Shown here: in pieces, positions 43,903-55,595 of the stretch
Layout: each line of letters opens with the position of its first letter
Position numbering within the stretch: the first letter of the stretch is position 1
DNA from: Arthrinium phaeospermum
Taxonomy: Eukaryota > Ascomycota > Sordariomycetes > Amphisphaeriales > Apiosporaceae
Length of the DNA stretch: 64,000 bases
NCBI GenBank assembly: GCA_006503535.1
Contig: QYRS01000008.1
Span: forward strand, 2,170,001-2,234,000
Direction of reading: 5' to 3'
Made by a program: the position numbers and the translations under genes
Notes under the pieces: generated by a model
What the model saw: only the letters and a program-made list of their open reading frames with translations
Told to the model about the DNA's origin: nothing
The model's database searches: none

Positions 43903-46900
43903 TCAATCCGCCCACCCAAACACCTCACTAACCGCCAACGCATTCGCCCTCACCCCCGCCAGCGCGACCAACATCCCCACCAGGTCCACGACCAGCAGCA
44001 CCGCCGCCCCCATCATGAAGCGCGGGTTAAACACGCGGAACAGCATGAGGTGCCGTCGCAGGTGGCCCGCCCACGCCATGGTCGCCAGGCTCTCGACGGC
44101 GTAGTAGGCCACAAACACGCCCAGGCCGCGCGCCACCGTCTCGAGCCCGCCCTTGCGTTTCGGGGAAGTCTTCCACAGCGCCAGCAGCGGCACCGCCGCG
44201 CACGCCAGCATCTGCCCCGCGAACGTGTTGAGCATCACCACGAGCGGCGACCAGGGGTACCGCAGCGCGAAGAGCGGGATGAAGGCCGAGTCCCACTGGA
44301 TCGACGACAGCACCGCCTGGTGGCCCGTCTTAAAATAATAAAACTCGCCCAGCAGCGCCAGCACGACGGGCCCGATGCTCTCCGCCGACAGCCCGTTGAG
44401 GTCCAGCACCTCGACCAGCGACAGCACCTGCCACACCATGAGCGCCAGCGCCCCGCTGCCCATCGGCTTCGACAGCAGCATGCACGCCGCCGCCATGTTG
44501 ACCACGAGCAGCAGGTACCGCGCCCCGTTGGCGTTGCCGTAGCCCAGGATCGTCACCTGCGCCGTCCGCCCGCCGCTGCCGGCCCGGGTCAGGACCTTGA
44601 TGCACGGGGGCGCCCACACGAACGCCGTCGTGCCGGCGACGAAGGCCAGCGCCAGGACGCCCTGGGCGATGGCCACCTGGATCGTCTTCAAGGCCGTCTC
44701 CGACAGGTAGTCGGCCAGCCACTGGCCGTTGCCGGCCGCATCCAGGGTCCAGTAGGTGGCGGCCAGGCCGAGCGCTCCCCGGAAAACCCAGTCGATCCAG
44801 AACGGGGCCAGCCCTTCGTACGACCGAGACGAGAGGAGGTAGCCCTTGATGATGGATGGAATGCCGGCGAAAACGACGAAGGGTAGCGCCAACTGCCAGG
44901 GTGCAGACGTAGACGAGTTGGCTGACGCGTAGTATGTAGACGTGCAATAGGGCATCTGCTCCTCTCGGCAAAGCTTGGAGAAGGAGGCCAGGCGGCCAAG
45001 TAGGATGAAGACCACGGAGTGGTATATGCCCAAGATGCGGTCAGTACGAGCCGGGAGACGCAGCGCAGCAATCATGCTGACGAAGCCGAAAGTCGACAAA
45101 AAGAACAGGGATATGGAGTCCTCCCAAATGGTGTAAGAGTTGGAGGCAAACCCGATAGACTGGCTGACGGTGAAGATGACGCCTAGCCATCCCCAGATGG
45201 TGTTCGGTAGCAAGTTGGTCAAGCTCTTGCCCAGCCCGAGCAGCGAGATAGTCACGGCTAGAGAGCTGGTCAACGCGGTAATGGCTGCCGCTATGGTCCA
45301 ATCCTGCTCCTCGGCCACTGTAGACACGTAACCTGCGCCAAGACCGGCTCCAATGGTACTACCAATTGCCGCCGCATTCACGAGACTCTTGCTCAGAGTC
45401 TGGTAGGAAGGCAGCTCAGTCTGACCACCAGCGTCCTGCAACTCCAGGCTTTTCTCGGCAAAATCCAACTCGGCATCATCCAGGACGGCAAAGTCATCAT
45501 CTTCGTCCCGCGACACGTACACGAGAAGGACCAGAACCCCGAGCGCCATAACCGCAATTCCCAAGGCCATCTTGGGGACGTCAAAACGTGCCCACAGATC
45601 CTTGCATATCCGGAGCGTTTCTTCCTGGTACGCGGTATAGGCTCTGTAGACAAGCTCCCGGGCTTTCACACTGGTGTTTTTCGTGGCGGACTCGGTTGCG
45701 CTCTCCCATAATTCTGCGGGCGAGCCGGGCTTGGCGGTCTGTTCGATGCCTCTCGCGGCGAAGTACGAGGCTTGGTACCGACGGATACCAGCGGAGGCCA
45801 AGCGGGAGACGGCTGCCAGGTTATCCCAAGCAGTGTCCTTGATTCCGGCAAAGGCTTCTTCAATGGGCCGGCCCAGGTTGTTGAACGGAATGGGCAAACC
45901 GAGCAAAAGGGCCAGCGTCGGGACAAGATCGATCTGGTTCACGGGCCGCTCCTTTGCAGTGGCCGGGGGTGTGACGTATTCCGGCTTCGTGCGGCCGAAA
46001 ACAGGTCGTTTCGAGTACATCCACAGCGCAGCCTCTACTTCGTCGTCGCTCTCGCCTCCGTGGTCGCCCTTGCTGTCCATGCCATGGTCTCCCATGACGA
46101 TCAAGACAGTGTCATCGTCAATAGTCTTCACAAGATCCTGGACAAAAGTATTCATTTGCTGAAGCTTGGCCGTCATGGCTGCATGGTTGGGGCCGTATCT
46201 GTGGCCTGCATGGTCCACCCCCAGGAAGTGGCCGATCAGAACGTCCCACTGCGTCTGGTTTTCCTTCTGCATGAGGGGGAAGATGTGCTCAAGAACCCCG
46301 TTATCCACCGTGTGCAGATCCCAGACATTGAAACTGTCGTAAGGCTTGCTGATGTTGGCCTCGAAATAGCCCGGGAAGAGAGAGGTCCATGTGTCATCGC
46401 CCAGGTGGACAATGCGCTTACCCAGAGCGTTGAGTTGCATCAGAAGATTGTCCTCCTCGATAGCCGTTCCGCCAAAACTGCTTCCCAGGTCGTTCAGCGT
46501 AGGCAAGGTGCCGGTCGTCAGACCCTTCAATCGCTGGAGGGTGGATGTCGGTGGGTCCGCGATGAAGGGCAGCAGCACCGCATTTTCGGGCGACCGGACC
46601 GCCGTCTCGTAGAGAAAAGGGAAGGCGTTGTGGTAGACCTCGGCCTGCGTCAGATTCTCGACCGGGACCGTGAAGTCGTAGCGCAGCGCATCAATCAGGA
46701 CGACGACGGCCTTGTCGAAGGTCTTGGGGTGCCAGCAACCCCCCTCCATGCTGCCCTGCCCGTCCCAGGCCGCCAGTGGTGCGATGGGCGGCACGGAGCA
46801 CTCGGACTTCTCGTCCAGGACCAAGCGCGTGAGCAGGAACCCGCCGGTGAACAGGACGATGCCGACCACGTGGATGCACGTCATCCACACCCAGAACCCA

Positions 46901-47124
46901 AAGGTCCAGCCGAACCGCCGCTCGTAGCCCCGCTTGCGACGGGCTTCAAAGGCGGCTCGTTGTGTCTCGGCGGCGCCGGAGCGCTTTTCGTCGGCCTCGG
47001 CGCCCAGGAGCTTCTTGTTGGCATCTTCGATCTCCTTTAACCGCTTGGCTCTCGCGTATTGGGCGGCTATGGTCTGGTATTCGGAGGGGCCGTCCTTTGG
47101 CCGTTGTTGGCCTTTGCTCGGCAT
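43903..47124 (-). CDS. gpi13: GPI ethanolamine phosphate transferase 3 (Gpi13 / PIG-O)
   Basis: Intronless, 1073 aa, normal for the family. It adds phosphoethanolamine to the third mannose of the GPI precursor in the ER, the group later linked to proteins. N-terminal basic cytosolic tail, one TM at about 76-100, then a luminal alkaline-phosphatase-like domain: VVLIDALRYDF (D145 metal site), GHFLGVDHAGHRYGP (about 298-312), GDHGMD (345-350) and GDHGGESDDE. The C-terminal half is a multi-TM region (about 12 or more hydrophobic stretches). The charged start MPSKGQQRPKDG and the first ATG at 47124 fit the family. It lies tail-to-tail with a gene for a probable GPI-anchored protein; I read this as chance. 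Confidence 0.96.
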   Translation of the reverse strand: MPSKGQQRPKDGPSEYQTIAAQYARAKRLKEIEDANKKLLGAEADEKRSGAAETQRAAFEARRKRGYERRFGWTFGFWVWMTCIHVVGIVLFTGGFLLTRLVLDEKSECSVPPIAPLAAWDGQGSMEGGCWHPKTFDKAVVVLIDALRYDFTVPVENLTQAEVYHNAFPFLYETAVRSPENAVLLPFIADPPTSTLQRLKGLTTGTLPTLNDLGSSFGGTAIEEDNLLMQLNALGKRIVHLGDDTWTSLFPGYFEANISKPYDSFNVWDLHTVDNGVLEHIFPLMQKENQTQWDVLIGHFLGVDHAGHRYGPNHAAMTAKLQQMNTFVQDLVKTIDDDTVLIVMGDHGMDSKGDHGGESDDEVEAALWMYSKRPVFGRTKPEYVTPPATAKERPVNQIDLVPTLALLLGLPIPFNNLGRPIEEAFAGIKDTAWDNLAAVSRLASAGIRRYQASYFAARGIEQTAKPGSPAELWESATESATKNTSVKARELVYRAYTAYQEETLRICKDLWARFDVPKMALGIAVMALGVLVLLVYVSRDEDDDFAVLDDAELDFAEKSLELQDAGGQTELPSYQTLSKSLVNAAAIGSTIGAGLGAGYVSTVAEEQDWTIAAAITALTSSLAVTISLLGLGKSLTNLLPNTIWGWLGVIFTVSQSIGFASNSYTIWEDSISLFFLSTFGFVSMIAALRLPARTDRILGIYHSVVFILLGRLASFSKLCREEQMPYCTSTYYASANSSTSAPWQLALPFVVFAGIPSIIKGYLLSSRSYEGLAPFWIDWVFRGALGLAATYWTLDAAGNGQWLADYLSETALKTIQVAIAQGVLALAFVAGTTAFVWAPPCIKVLTRAGSGGRTAQVTILGYGNANGARYLLLVVNMAAACMLLSKPMGSGALALMVWQVLSLVEVLDLNGLSAESIGPVVLALLGEFYYFKTGHQAVLSSIQWDSAFIPLFALRYPWSPLVVMLNTFAGQMLACAAVPLLALWKTSPKRKGGLETVARGLGVFVAYYAVESLATMAWAGHLRRHLMLFRVFNPRFMMGAAVLLVVDLVGMLVALAGVRANALAVSEVFGWAD

Positions 47125-49390
47125 CGTGGTGATGTGGTGATGTGGCCGCTAGGATAGCAAAGGAACGTGGGAGGATTGGTGGTGGCTCAGACCTAGCTGG
47201 CCATTGGTCTGGTATGGGCAATCGAGGTACGTCTCCAGGTATAGCTGCCGAGTCTATGTCGACATGGCTGTCAAAGGCGATGCGAAATAAGTATAAAGTC
47301 GGTAAGGAGCGAGGTTGCCAGCCAGATTAGTCGCGTCCAATGGTTGGTTTAGTGATACCGTGGTGGGTTTAATTTGGGTAGAGCTTCAATTAGCTACTAA
47401 AACCTTAGTGTCATTAGTGACGGGAGCCAAGCAGCCAAGCATCAAAGGTCACTGCGCCCAGCTGGCGACGGCCCGCCTGGGCTACCTGTCAGCTGCACAT
47501 TCTATTAGTGATGGCAAGCATGGCAAGCAAGCTTCAATCAATGAGTCTTGAATTTAACAATACATTTTGCTGTTGGTGGTACTCCATACAGACTTGTCTC
47601 CACCTCGGTGTATGCAATGTCTGGCATCTACAAGTTATTTTCCTAAATAAGATCTCATGCCAGAGACAACAGCTCCCATGCTCATCTCTGGCAACAACAT
47701 GTCAGCACGTGGGCAAGTTGCGGGTCGATTGAGTAGTCAGTCGCTCGGTGCTGTGATAGCTTCACCCACATTGATATATCCTTTTCTGCACCCAAACTCG
47801 AGATAAGGTATGCCAATCAAGTCGAGAAAATGGAGGACACATATCATTTTCAAAAGAACAAACTTCATTCATCAGAGGGGTCACTCGGAGGTAATACTTG
47901 GAAATCCGCAATTCCAATCTTATTCCCGGTTATCCGCTGCCCTTCTTGTATATCCAGACCGGCCACCCAATTAGGCAAGCCCAGACGACTTATAAATTGA
48001 TTTGGTAATCATGAGCGACCCAGCTGGCCAGCTCGTCAACAGCGCCTGTGCCGCGCGAAGAGACTGGGAGAAGAGGTGGGAGGGAGGCTCATTTGACGGG
48101 TGCTGGTGCAGGACGAGCTTGGAGCTCAAGCCAGGTTCCATCGATCCATTGTCACTGCATGCGATGGATCCTACCTAACCCACCCACCCTGTCGGCCTAC
48201 ACCAGCGGCAGAGCGGCATCCAGGCACGCTGGTAGGGTCGTTGGGTTAGGCACATGCTGCAACATACGGAATCTTGACGTTTCATGCCGCTGGAACCAGA
48301 AATGGCGATGGGTTAGACAGCGGGCTATCTAATACAACCATGTCTATGTCTATATATCACGGACGCATATCGATCGCTACCAGCTACGGAGTAGGCTAGG
48401 GGACAATATAGCCCGCCCACAGAAGCTTGTTCGGTACAGTGCCGACGAGCCAGTGAATTGAGTTCAGGAGACACAGGGCCCGTGAGCGCCGTCAGCAGCA
48501 GACTGGTACCAACTAACACCTGGTACCAGCGCAAGAAAGACCCGGTGGTGTGGTAATGGTCTCAAATGCTACAGAAGGTAATCTGCTGCGGGTGTTCATC
48601 ACTTCCTATATCTCCAGAAGCTGAGCTGAGACAGGATGGATGTGCAGCCACCCAACCCGCCGTGGGTGATTTCGTGCTTTCTGGGGGCCCGCGAAAGGCC
48701 TCTCTCTCTCTTGGTCCCCGTTTTCGAGGAGAATTATTGATTGGTGATGGCATCACGGATCTATTTCCCCGATCATCGCCGCCGGACATAACAATTTTGC
48801 CCCCCCTCCCTCACGATAAGGAGATTGGCTGCTGTCGGCGAGATTCAGAACAGGACAGGGGGGTGTTGGAAAAAGGGCGGGTGGGTGGAGGTGGAGCCCT
48901 GACCGGCCTGGACGGCCTGCTTCTGGGGCCCAACAGCGGCCTATCGCTAGGCATCGCTACGACGCTCGCGACTGGTGGCGGCCTTTACGCCGAACCCCTG
49001 TCCCTTTTCTTTCCTTTCCAAGCAAAGCGCAGAGCTCCAGCCAAGCTAGCGACGGTTCGCTCTCAGGCCTTAGGGCGCTCTGGTAGTTCCGCGAACCCCA
49101 GAATCTGGATACCCGCGCGAGAGCCTGTCGGTTCTCGCTCTCCTTTACGGTTGCACACGGTCTGTGTCTGTCTGTCTGTCTGTCTGTCTATTCTATCGAA
49201 CCAACCTAATGGCTATACTCCCTCTTCTCTAGTCCGCCCTGCGCACTGCTGCTACTTACTTACTAGATCAAATCATCATGCTCCCGGCAAGCTTGTTAGC
49301 ATTTACTGTCGTCTAGTGTCGCTTTTTTCCACTATACACACATACAAATATCCCTAGTTTTGTTTTCTCTTATAGACTTAGAGTTTCACC
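47125..49390. other. Divergent intergenic region (Gpi13 / zinc-cluster regulator)
   Basis: 2.27 kb. The last few hundred bases contain a (GTCT)n repeat (49165-49189) and CT-rich leader for the regulator. A direct copy of the palindrome TGGTACCA occurs twice at about 48505-48530. No gene was recognised. Confidence 0.5.
49165..49189. repeat. (GTCT)n microsatellite in the regulator leader
   Basis: Six consecutive GTCT units about 200 nt upstream of the zinc-cluster regulator ATG. Confidence 0.85.
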
Positions 49391-52300
49391 ATGAAGCACA
49401 GCAGCAGCGACGGACGACGTGCCTCGGAAAACCTAGACGCCTCAGCGCCCACCCCAGAAACGGCCACTACTTCCCAGCTCTCGCCCGTCGCCCTCGGCAA
49501 AAGAAGGCGAAACAACCCAAACGAATGGTAAGTGCTTCTTCGCGCGCCTCGGTGTAAGCCGAAAAATTCAATTCCCAGGAGTGGTAGACTGACTCGCGAC
49601 TTGCATAGTTGTGACATTTGTCGGCTGCGAAAGGTACGTAGTAGAAAAACGGCCCCCGAAAACTAACATCGGATGTTCCTCCTGCTGACGGGTTGCTTCG
49701 TGATAGGTCAAATGTGGCGGAAGAACAGGCGATGAGCCATGCGACAACTGCTTCCGCCTCAAACTCGCCTGCGGGTTTGCTCAGTCCACCAGCGGCAGCC
49801 GGGCGCAAGGTATGATAGAGAGAGAGACTCCATGCTGCTCGGTATTCGCGATGATTATAATAAGTACTGACAACACGCAGCGGCAAAATTAGCTAGGATC
49901 ACGCCAACCGGCACCGTCACAGAGGCCGGAACCATCCGCAAGCGAGCTCAGCGAGGTAAGCATACAACCATGGCCTTCAACGCCCCCCTACTTATACAAC
50001 CCAGTGAGGTGATCAACTAACGATAAAAACAAGCCTGCGCAAACTGCCATCGTCACAAAGCAAAGTGCTCGGGTGACTTGCCAGCGTGCTCCAGATGTCG
50101 GTCGTCTTCCCTGACCTGCGAATATGCGCCGTCCAAGAGGCGATTCGCCAATGTGGCCGCACCCCCCGAGCCGGCGGAACCTGACGTGTCTACCACGTCT
50201 GTATCTGTCAAGGAGCAGCAAAGTCCCGAAAGCCAGACGCCACCAACTATGGAAATCGCATACGACCCGAGCCCGGATTCTCAGTACGTATTTCCTCATC
50301 GTCGTCATCAAATCTGCTTGTACCACCACAAGAATCTATATCTAACCGATGGCGAAGGACAACCCTGCTCAAACGAGACATAATACTACAACATATGGAC
50401 GTCTACTTCGAGGCGTTCTGGTATGTGCCCTGCCAGGGGATCCTGCACCCCGCGACGACGTACCGCTTGATCGAGGAGAACAGCCTGCCTCCCTATCTAG
50501 CGGCCGCCGTGGTGTCCATCACCGCCACCATGGTGACCAACATCTCGCAAGGGCGCCTGCTGGCCGCCCAGTGCAACGAGCAGGTGGAACAGTACGTGAT
50601 GCGGAACTTTGGCCGCATGGACCCGGACCTGCTGGTGCTCCAGGCCTTCGTCACGACCTACAACTGGATGTCGGGCCCCCTGAGCAAGGTCTGGATGTGG
50701 ACGTCGACCGCGGCCCGGCTGGCTCGCTGCTTAGGCCTCACACACGAACCCGAATACCGGCCGGAGGAAGGGGGGTTCGCCAGGCAGGAGTCCCTGCGCC
50801 GCGCCGTCTGGCAGATTTGGATCATCGACCGGTACCTGTCCGGCGGCTTCGAAGAGCATGTGCTGCTCCCCTCCAGCACGATGCAGCTGAAGCTGCCCTG
50901 CAACGACGATGTCTTCAGGCAAGGTCTTCCGTCCACCGAGGCAACACTACACGAAGTACCCCTCCAGCCAAATCAGGGCGACTTCAGTCTAAACGCCGCT
51001 CACATAAGGCTATTGAACCTGCGTACTCAGATTCTTAGGTATGTTGCCATTATCCAGTTTTTCCCTCAAATTTTACCTGCTCCCCCCCTTTTCCAGGCCG
51101 AAGGCTACCACTTCCAACTCATAAAACACAACTAATGCTGACTCTTATTTTACAGCTCTATGAAGCGCCTGTCTGAAACCCTCCAGAACCCCCAGGTTCC
51201 CTCCCCCACCTCGGAGCATTTCATGGCCACGGTGAACCACCTCCAGGTCCTCATGGTCAGGTTCAAGGACACGCTCCCGGATCGCGTACGATTGAGCCCG
51301 CAAAGCCTGCAGGACCACCTGAACCGACCGGACCGGACGAGCTTCCTCACGCTGCACCTGTGGGTGGCGCAGACGTACGTGGACCTGTACCGCTTCTCCC
51401 TGCCCCGGCTGGCGGACTCGACGGCGCCCAGGTACCCCGAGGACATACCGTGGGAGTGGCTGGACATATCGCAGCGGCAGGCCACGGCCTACGCCATCCA
51501 CCAGGCCCAGTTCTGGACCTTCCAGATGCACTTGATCCGGCAGCACTCCGGGGTCAGCAAGAACCTGGTCACCGCAGATTGGATGATCGGCGCCTGCGCG
51601 GTAAGTTTCTTTCAAATGTCTCACCCGTTCCCCCCTCGGTTACCCAGCCCATTGGTAACGGGCCCGAGCACCTTGTCTCACCGGAGATTTGGGTCGGTCC
51701 CCTTCTTTTCTTCTTTTCCAACCCAACTATGTAACTAACACGGTGCACGCGTGTCTTAGGTCGACTGTGCGACAGTCCTGTTGATCGCCCGCAAGTACGA
51801 GATATGGAAGCGGGCCCTGAAGGAGGGCAGCACGGCGCCGCTTTGTCTCGCGAAGCCCATTGACGACGACCTGCTGTCTTTCCTCGTGTCATCGCTCGTC
51901 AGCATATTGGAGACTCTGAAACCCTTCCTGCCGAGGGTGGAAGCATACGTAAGAAGATCTACCTCCGTCGTTGACGTGCTATTACGTACTGCCTCACTTA
52001 TGACAGGGAGCTAACCGAAAATCACCCATAGCAACGGCATATCTTGGCCAAAGAAAAGATCTACCTCGAAAGCGGTACGGTGAAGGAAAGCGATAGCCAG
52101 CTGAAGTCGTGGGTTCCCAGTACCAAACCCGAGGACATCTTTTCGAAACAGTACGAGTCCGCACAGAACGGAGTAGTGGAGCACGACGCGCGAAGCATCC
52201 TGCAGCAATCCAGGCCGTACCCAGACGGCGCGAACCGGGGAAGTATAAGCCAGGAAAGCGGCGGCGGCGACCAGCCCGTGATGCCGTACTGTCTCAAGCG

Positions 52301-52676
52301 GGCCCTAGACGAGCCCCCGGTCCCGCCCCTGTCGCCGCCGGGCAGCGACGAGACGCGCTCGCTGCAGGAGATGAGCAATGTCGCTACTGCCCCTTCTACC
52401 TCGACACAACAACCACAGCGAGGTCCCGAAGATGGTGATGATGATATCCCCTCTCACCTCATCCGGGTCGACGTCTCCAACTGGATGAAGACGGAGGAGC
52501 CCCTCATCTCCAACCTCGACACCATCGCCATGAGCAACTACCCGGCCCTGGGGCTCAACACGCAGTTCCCGTTCCCCGCGCCTACGGTCACGGGTGGGGG
52601 CGCGGGCGGGCTGGGGGTGGGAATGGTGGTGGTGCCGCGGCGGCCTCGGCGGGGCAGTATACTATGCCGTATGTGA
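49391..52676 (+). CDS. Transcription factor with two tandem Zn2Cys6 clusters and fungal MHR domain, 9 exons
   Basis: Exons: 49391-49527, 49609-49633, 49707-49809, 49881-49955, 50034-50283, 50358-51038, 51156-51600, 51760-51948, 52032-52676; phases join to 849 aa. Cluster 1 (residues 47-76) is CDICRLRKVKC...CDNCFRLKLAC with C-X2-C-X6-C-X8-C-X2-C-X6-C. Cluster 2 (115-142) is CANCHRHKAKC...CSRCRSSSLTC with C-X2-C-X6-C-X6-C-X2-C-X6-C. Both keep all six cysteines and the basic residues of the DNA-binding helix. A middle-homology region follows (LKRDIILQHMDVYFEAFWYV, AAVVSITATMV, RLARCLGLTHEPEY). The tail is Pro/Gly-rich and acidic in places. The intron at 50284-50357 uses CTAACC then GCGAAG as branch and acceptor. 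Target genes are unknown. The 3' end is uncertain: another frame gives a more protein-like end at 52732 (see findings). Confidence 0.9.
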
Positions 52677-53400
52677 TCCAGGACGAGGATTGGCGCGGGT
52701 TGTGGGCGCAGAACCCGCAGCCGATGAGTTGATGGGTTCGGTCGGACTAGATGGAAGGGTAATCTAGTAGCTGCGAGGGCTGGTTCACGCAGCTGTGTCA
52801 CGATTCCGGAGCGCCCGCCACTTCTGGGGACGGTATATCGTGGTCGAAATGGTGCAGCATACGTACTAATGAGCTGATGAGTTTGTGCCGAGGGTCTGCG
52901 GTTTCAACGGTGTAGGTCGAGGGGGTGGGCACGGATTCACGCGGCTACGACGAGGGAAATGTGTGTCACTGACAGGGAAAGGCTCAGGTTGAGATAGGCA
53001 CGTGATAGGGTCGGGGGAGATATGGAGATACAGCACCATTATATCGACGGACCGGATACTGGACGACTCCTGTTGCAGTAACGCGAGAGCCTTGTTCCAA
53101 GGGTGGCCATTCCTGCACGCCTTTTTGGGGGAGTGCGTTTCAGCGCTGACGCAAGATCGACGGGAATTGCCGCTGTGAGGAGTATCCCGATATGAACCCC
53201 TGGGTCATAGGGGAGAAGTGCTCGTCGTCGTCATCATGAAAGAGAATATGTATACTAAATATATTATAATACTGTGTATGAGCTTGCACGTTTTGTGGGA
53301 CCTTCACGTTGATATACCGACATGCTTTCACCCCCAAGTTGGTCACACTAAATGCATATAGCGTTGACCTATCGCTTGTACGTAATGAGATTGGTTATGA

Positions 53401-53482
53401 GTTACAGGCATACCTCCGACATCGAAGCTAAGTACCACGCGGTTGGAGTAGATATATAGCTCCTCGCACCTGTGCCTGTAGC
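53401..53482 (+). ncRNA. Possible structured RNA or truncated 5S-like pseudogene
   Basis: The ends pair over about 12 bp: GTTACAGGCATA with TGTGCCTGTAGC, including two G-T pairs. Inside are GGCATACC, GAAGCTAAG and a second small stem (GGAG 53445-53448 with CTCC 53460-53463). Terminal-stem pairing, the CATACC near the 5' end and the GAAGCTAAG box recall eukaryotic 5S rRNA, but the unit is about 82 nt rather than about 118 and lacks a clear GGATGGG-like internal box. It may be a decayed 5S copy or coincidence. Confidence 0.2.
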
Positions 53483-54695
53483 CTTATATTGAAACCTGGT
53501 ATTTGGCTCCAGGTGGTGAACCGCGACGATGCATGTCATCTGTATCTTGCGATCATCCTGTCCGAGTATGCATCATGGCAGTTGTAAAGATTCTCAGCCG
53601 CAGGCATCCTCTCGTAGCCCAGCTTGAACAGGTCATTCTCGCGACTGTTCACATTCTCTCTTGGCTCTCAAAAGATTCTAGGCCGCGAGAATGTTGCTTG
53701 CCTTCTTTCTGCCCGCTTCCAGGGAATAGGAGGGCGTGGTGCCATCCGCGTCTGGCGGTTGCGCCATGTCCTCCGCTAGGCACAACCTTTGCGTGCGCAT
53801 AACTATGTATGTAGCCCCTGAGTTGCGAAAGGCTGCCCGTCATATGAAATAGCCGTCTGTATCTATCATATGGTATAAGCAGTCATATGTTGAGAGAATT
53901 TGGCCCTTTGGAAAGCATCACGTCTGCTTTGCCCCAGACAGACCACGATCTCCTATCCCAAAACCACCCAAGTCTTTTTCTTCCCTCTTCTCCACATTCA
54001 CAAGCAGGTCATAGCTTTCGCCGATATAAGCACTATGCACATGAGATCACCGCCCCATCATCCATCATTGATCTATCATCTGAAGAAAAATACTGCACGA
54101 GAAAAAGTGTATCTTGATTTGACAGGGGGGCTACAGAAAAAAAAGACAAGGCCCCATGTCGGAATCGGACGTTGAGCAAGAAAGAAGTATGGATAAAGTT
54201 CCCAGATGTGAGGCTTACTCGCAGGTTTTCAGTTAGTCTCGATCCTCCGATCGCCGTCGCCCACAAGCGAGCACCGTCCGTCTCTTCCGAAGCCAACAAC
54301 CCATGTGGCCCGGGATTTTGATTGAGTTTGAGGCTTTGTCCGACGACTCTCGTTTTAATTTGAAAACCGGTGCAATGGATGATAGAGGTACGTCATCTGT
54401 AAACTTCCAGTGGTCGTGTCGTATCAATTAAGTCGAAACCGTGTCTGCTTGTCAGTCCGAGAGAATGCAACGGATATCGGACATCTGCCATGGTCACGGA
54501 ATATCACAATACCACCACCAATCAAGTATAAGCGATGTTGTTGCCAGTTGGTGGTGTTTAAATCAAGTTGCGCGGTCGCGTGCGCGTGCGTTGCGATACG
54601 AGATGCAACGTCAATCTCTTGTCCTTAACCTCCAGTACCTGCTGCAAGTCAGGCAGTCGCAAGCCGCAGTCGCATCAAATCAATGTCGGCAGGTA

Positions 54696-54738
54696 CCAGT
54701 CCAGTCTCCAGTCTCCAGTCTGCAGTCTCCATCCCAGT
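54696..54738. repeat. CCAGTCT tandem repeat
   Basis: Five to six imperfect 7-nt units (CCAGTCT with CAGTCTG variants) in non-coding DNA. Confidence 0.75.
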
Positions 54739-55570
54739 CCCGCACTGGCGCCCGGCCGCAGCAGCAGCAAAAAAATTCCATTCATTCCCTCCTTCGATGG
54801 CTATGGCTATGGCGCGGCTCGAACGTCGAAGAGCACTTGGCACTTTGACAATGCACCGGCCTGGTGGAGACCCGCACCATCTCTCTCTCTCCATGTCTCC
54901 ATGATATGATCCATCTGATCTTATTGAGCCGCGTACTGCTCATGAACTCGGGAGCCACCTTTTTGCAGGGTAGACCCGGCTCTTGCATTGAGCGATGGTA
55001 CTTGTTTGAAAAGAGGCCCCACTCTCGCGAATCCGTTTCTTCGATCAAATCAATGCTGTTTCTTAGGCGACATATAACTGGCCGACTGACATATAGGTAT
55101 AGCAAAGAAGGATCGACTACTGCTTACCATCGAAGAAACGGCGTAAAGGGGGAACGGACGCAAAAGCAGAAGCAAAATGATGTTCTTTGGTAACGGGAGT
55201 GGACTCATCACATGTGGTAATGCAGATTGAGGAGAGTAAAGAATAATAACATTATTTTTGTTGATGTGTTTTACTTCTGGCCCTGGATTCGGGCCGCTGT
55301 TGACTTTTTCGCTTTGGACTTGGTTAAGTGTATTAATTATACAATATTGAATGTACGAGTGTACTATATGTCCTGATAATGCTTCTGCCCTTTCTGCCTG
55401 CCCACCGCCACCGTCATACGGAAGCGGCGTGTTCAGCCAGTGTCGCTTGAAGTGGGAGCCGAACAGAGAAGCCTGCTCGGCGCGCGTCTTGTCGGCGAAG
55501 TTTCTTCGAGAATACATATCCGGAAAGTTATCCTGTGCCGTATAACCCATAAACGCCGCGACTCTGGTAG

Positions 55571-55595
55571 TTTGTTGTGTTGTGTTGTGTTGTGT
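55571..55595. repeat. (TTGTG)n microsatellite
   Basis: Four to five consecutive TTGTG units, in the presumed 3' flank of the small membrane protein gene. Confidence 0.8.

Noticed and set aside
45772..47040. 422-codon plus-strand open frame within Gpi13, and a similar one at 44050-44886
   Set aside because: Antisense shadows. The minus-strand phosphatase-like domain and TM segments explain the coding signal.
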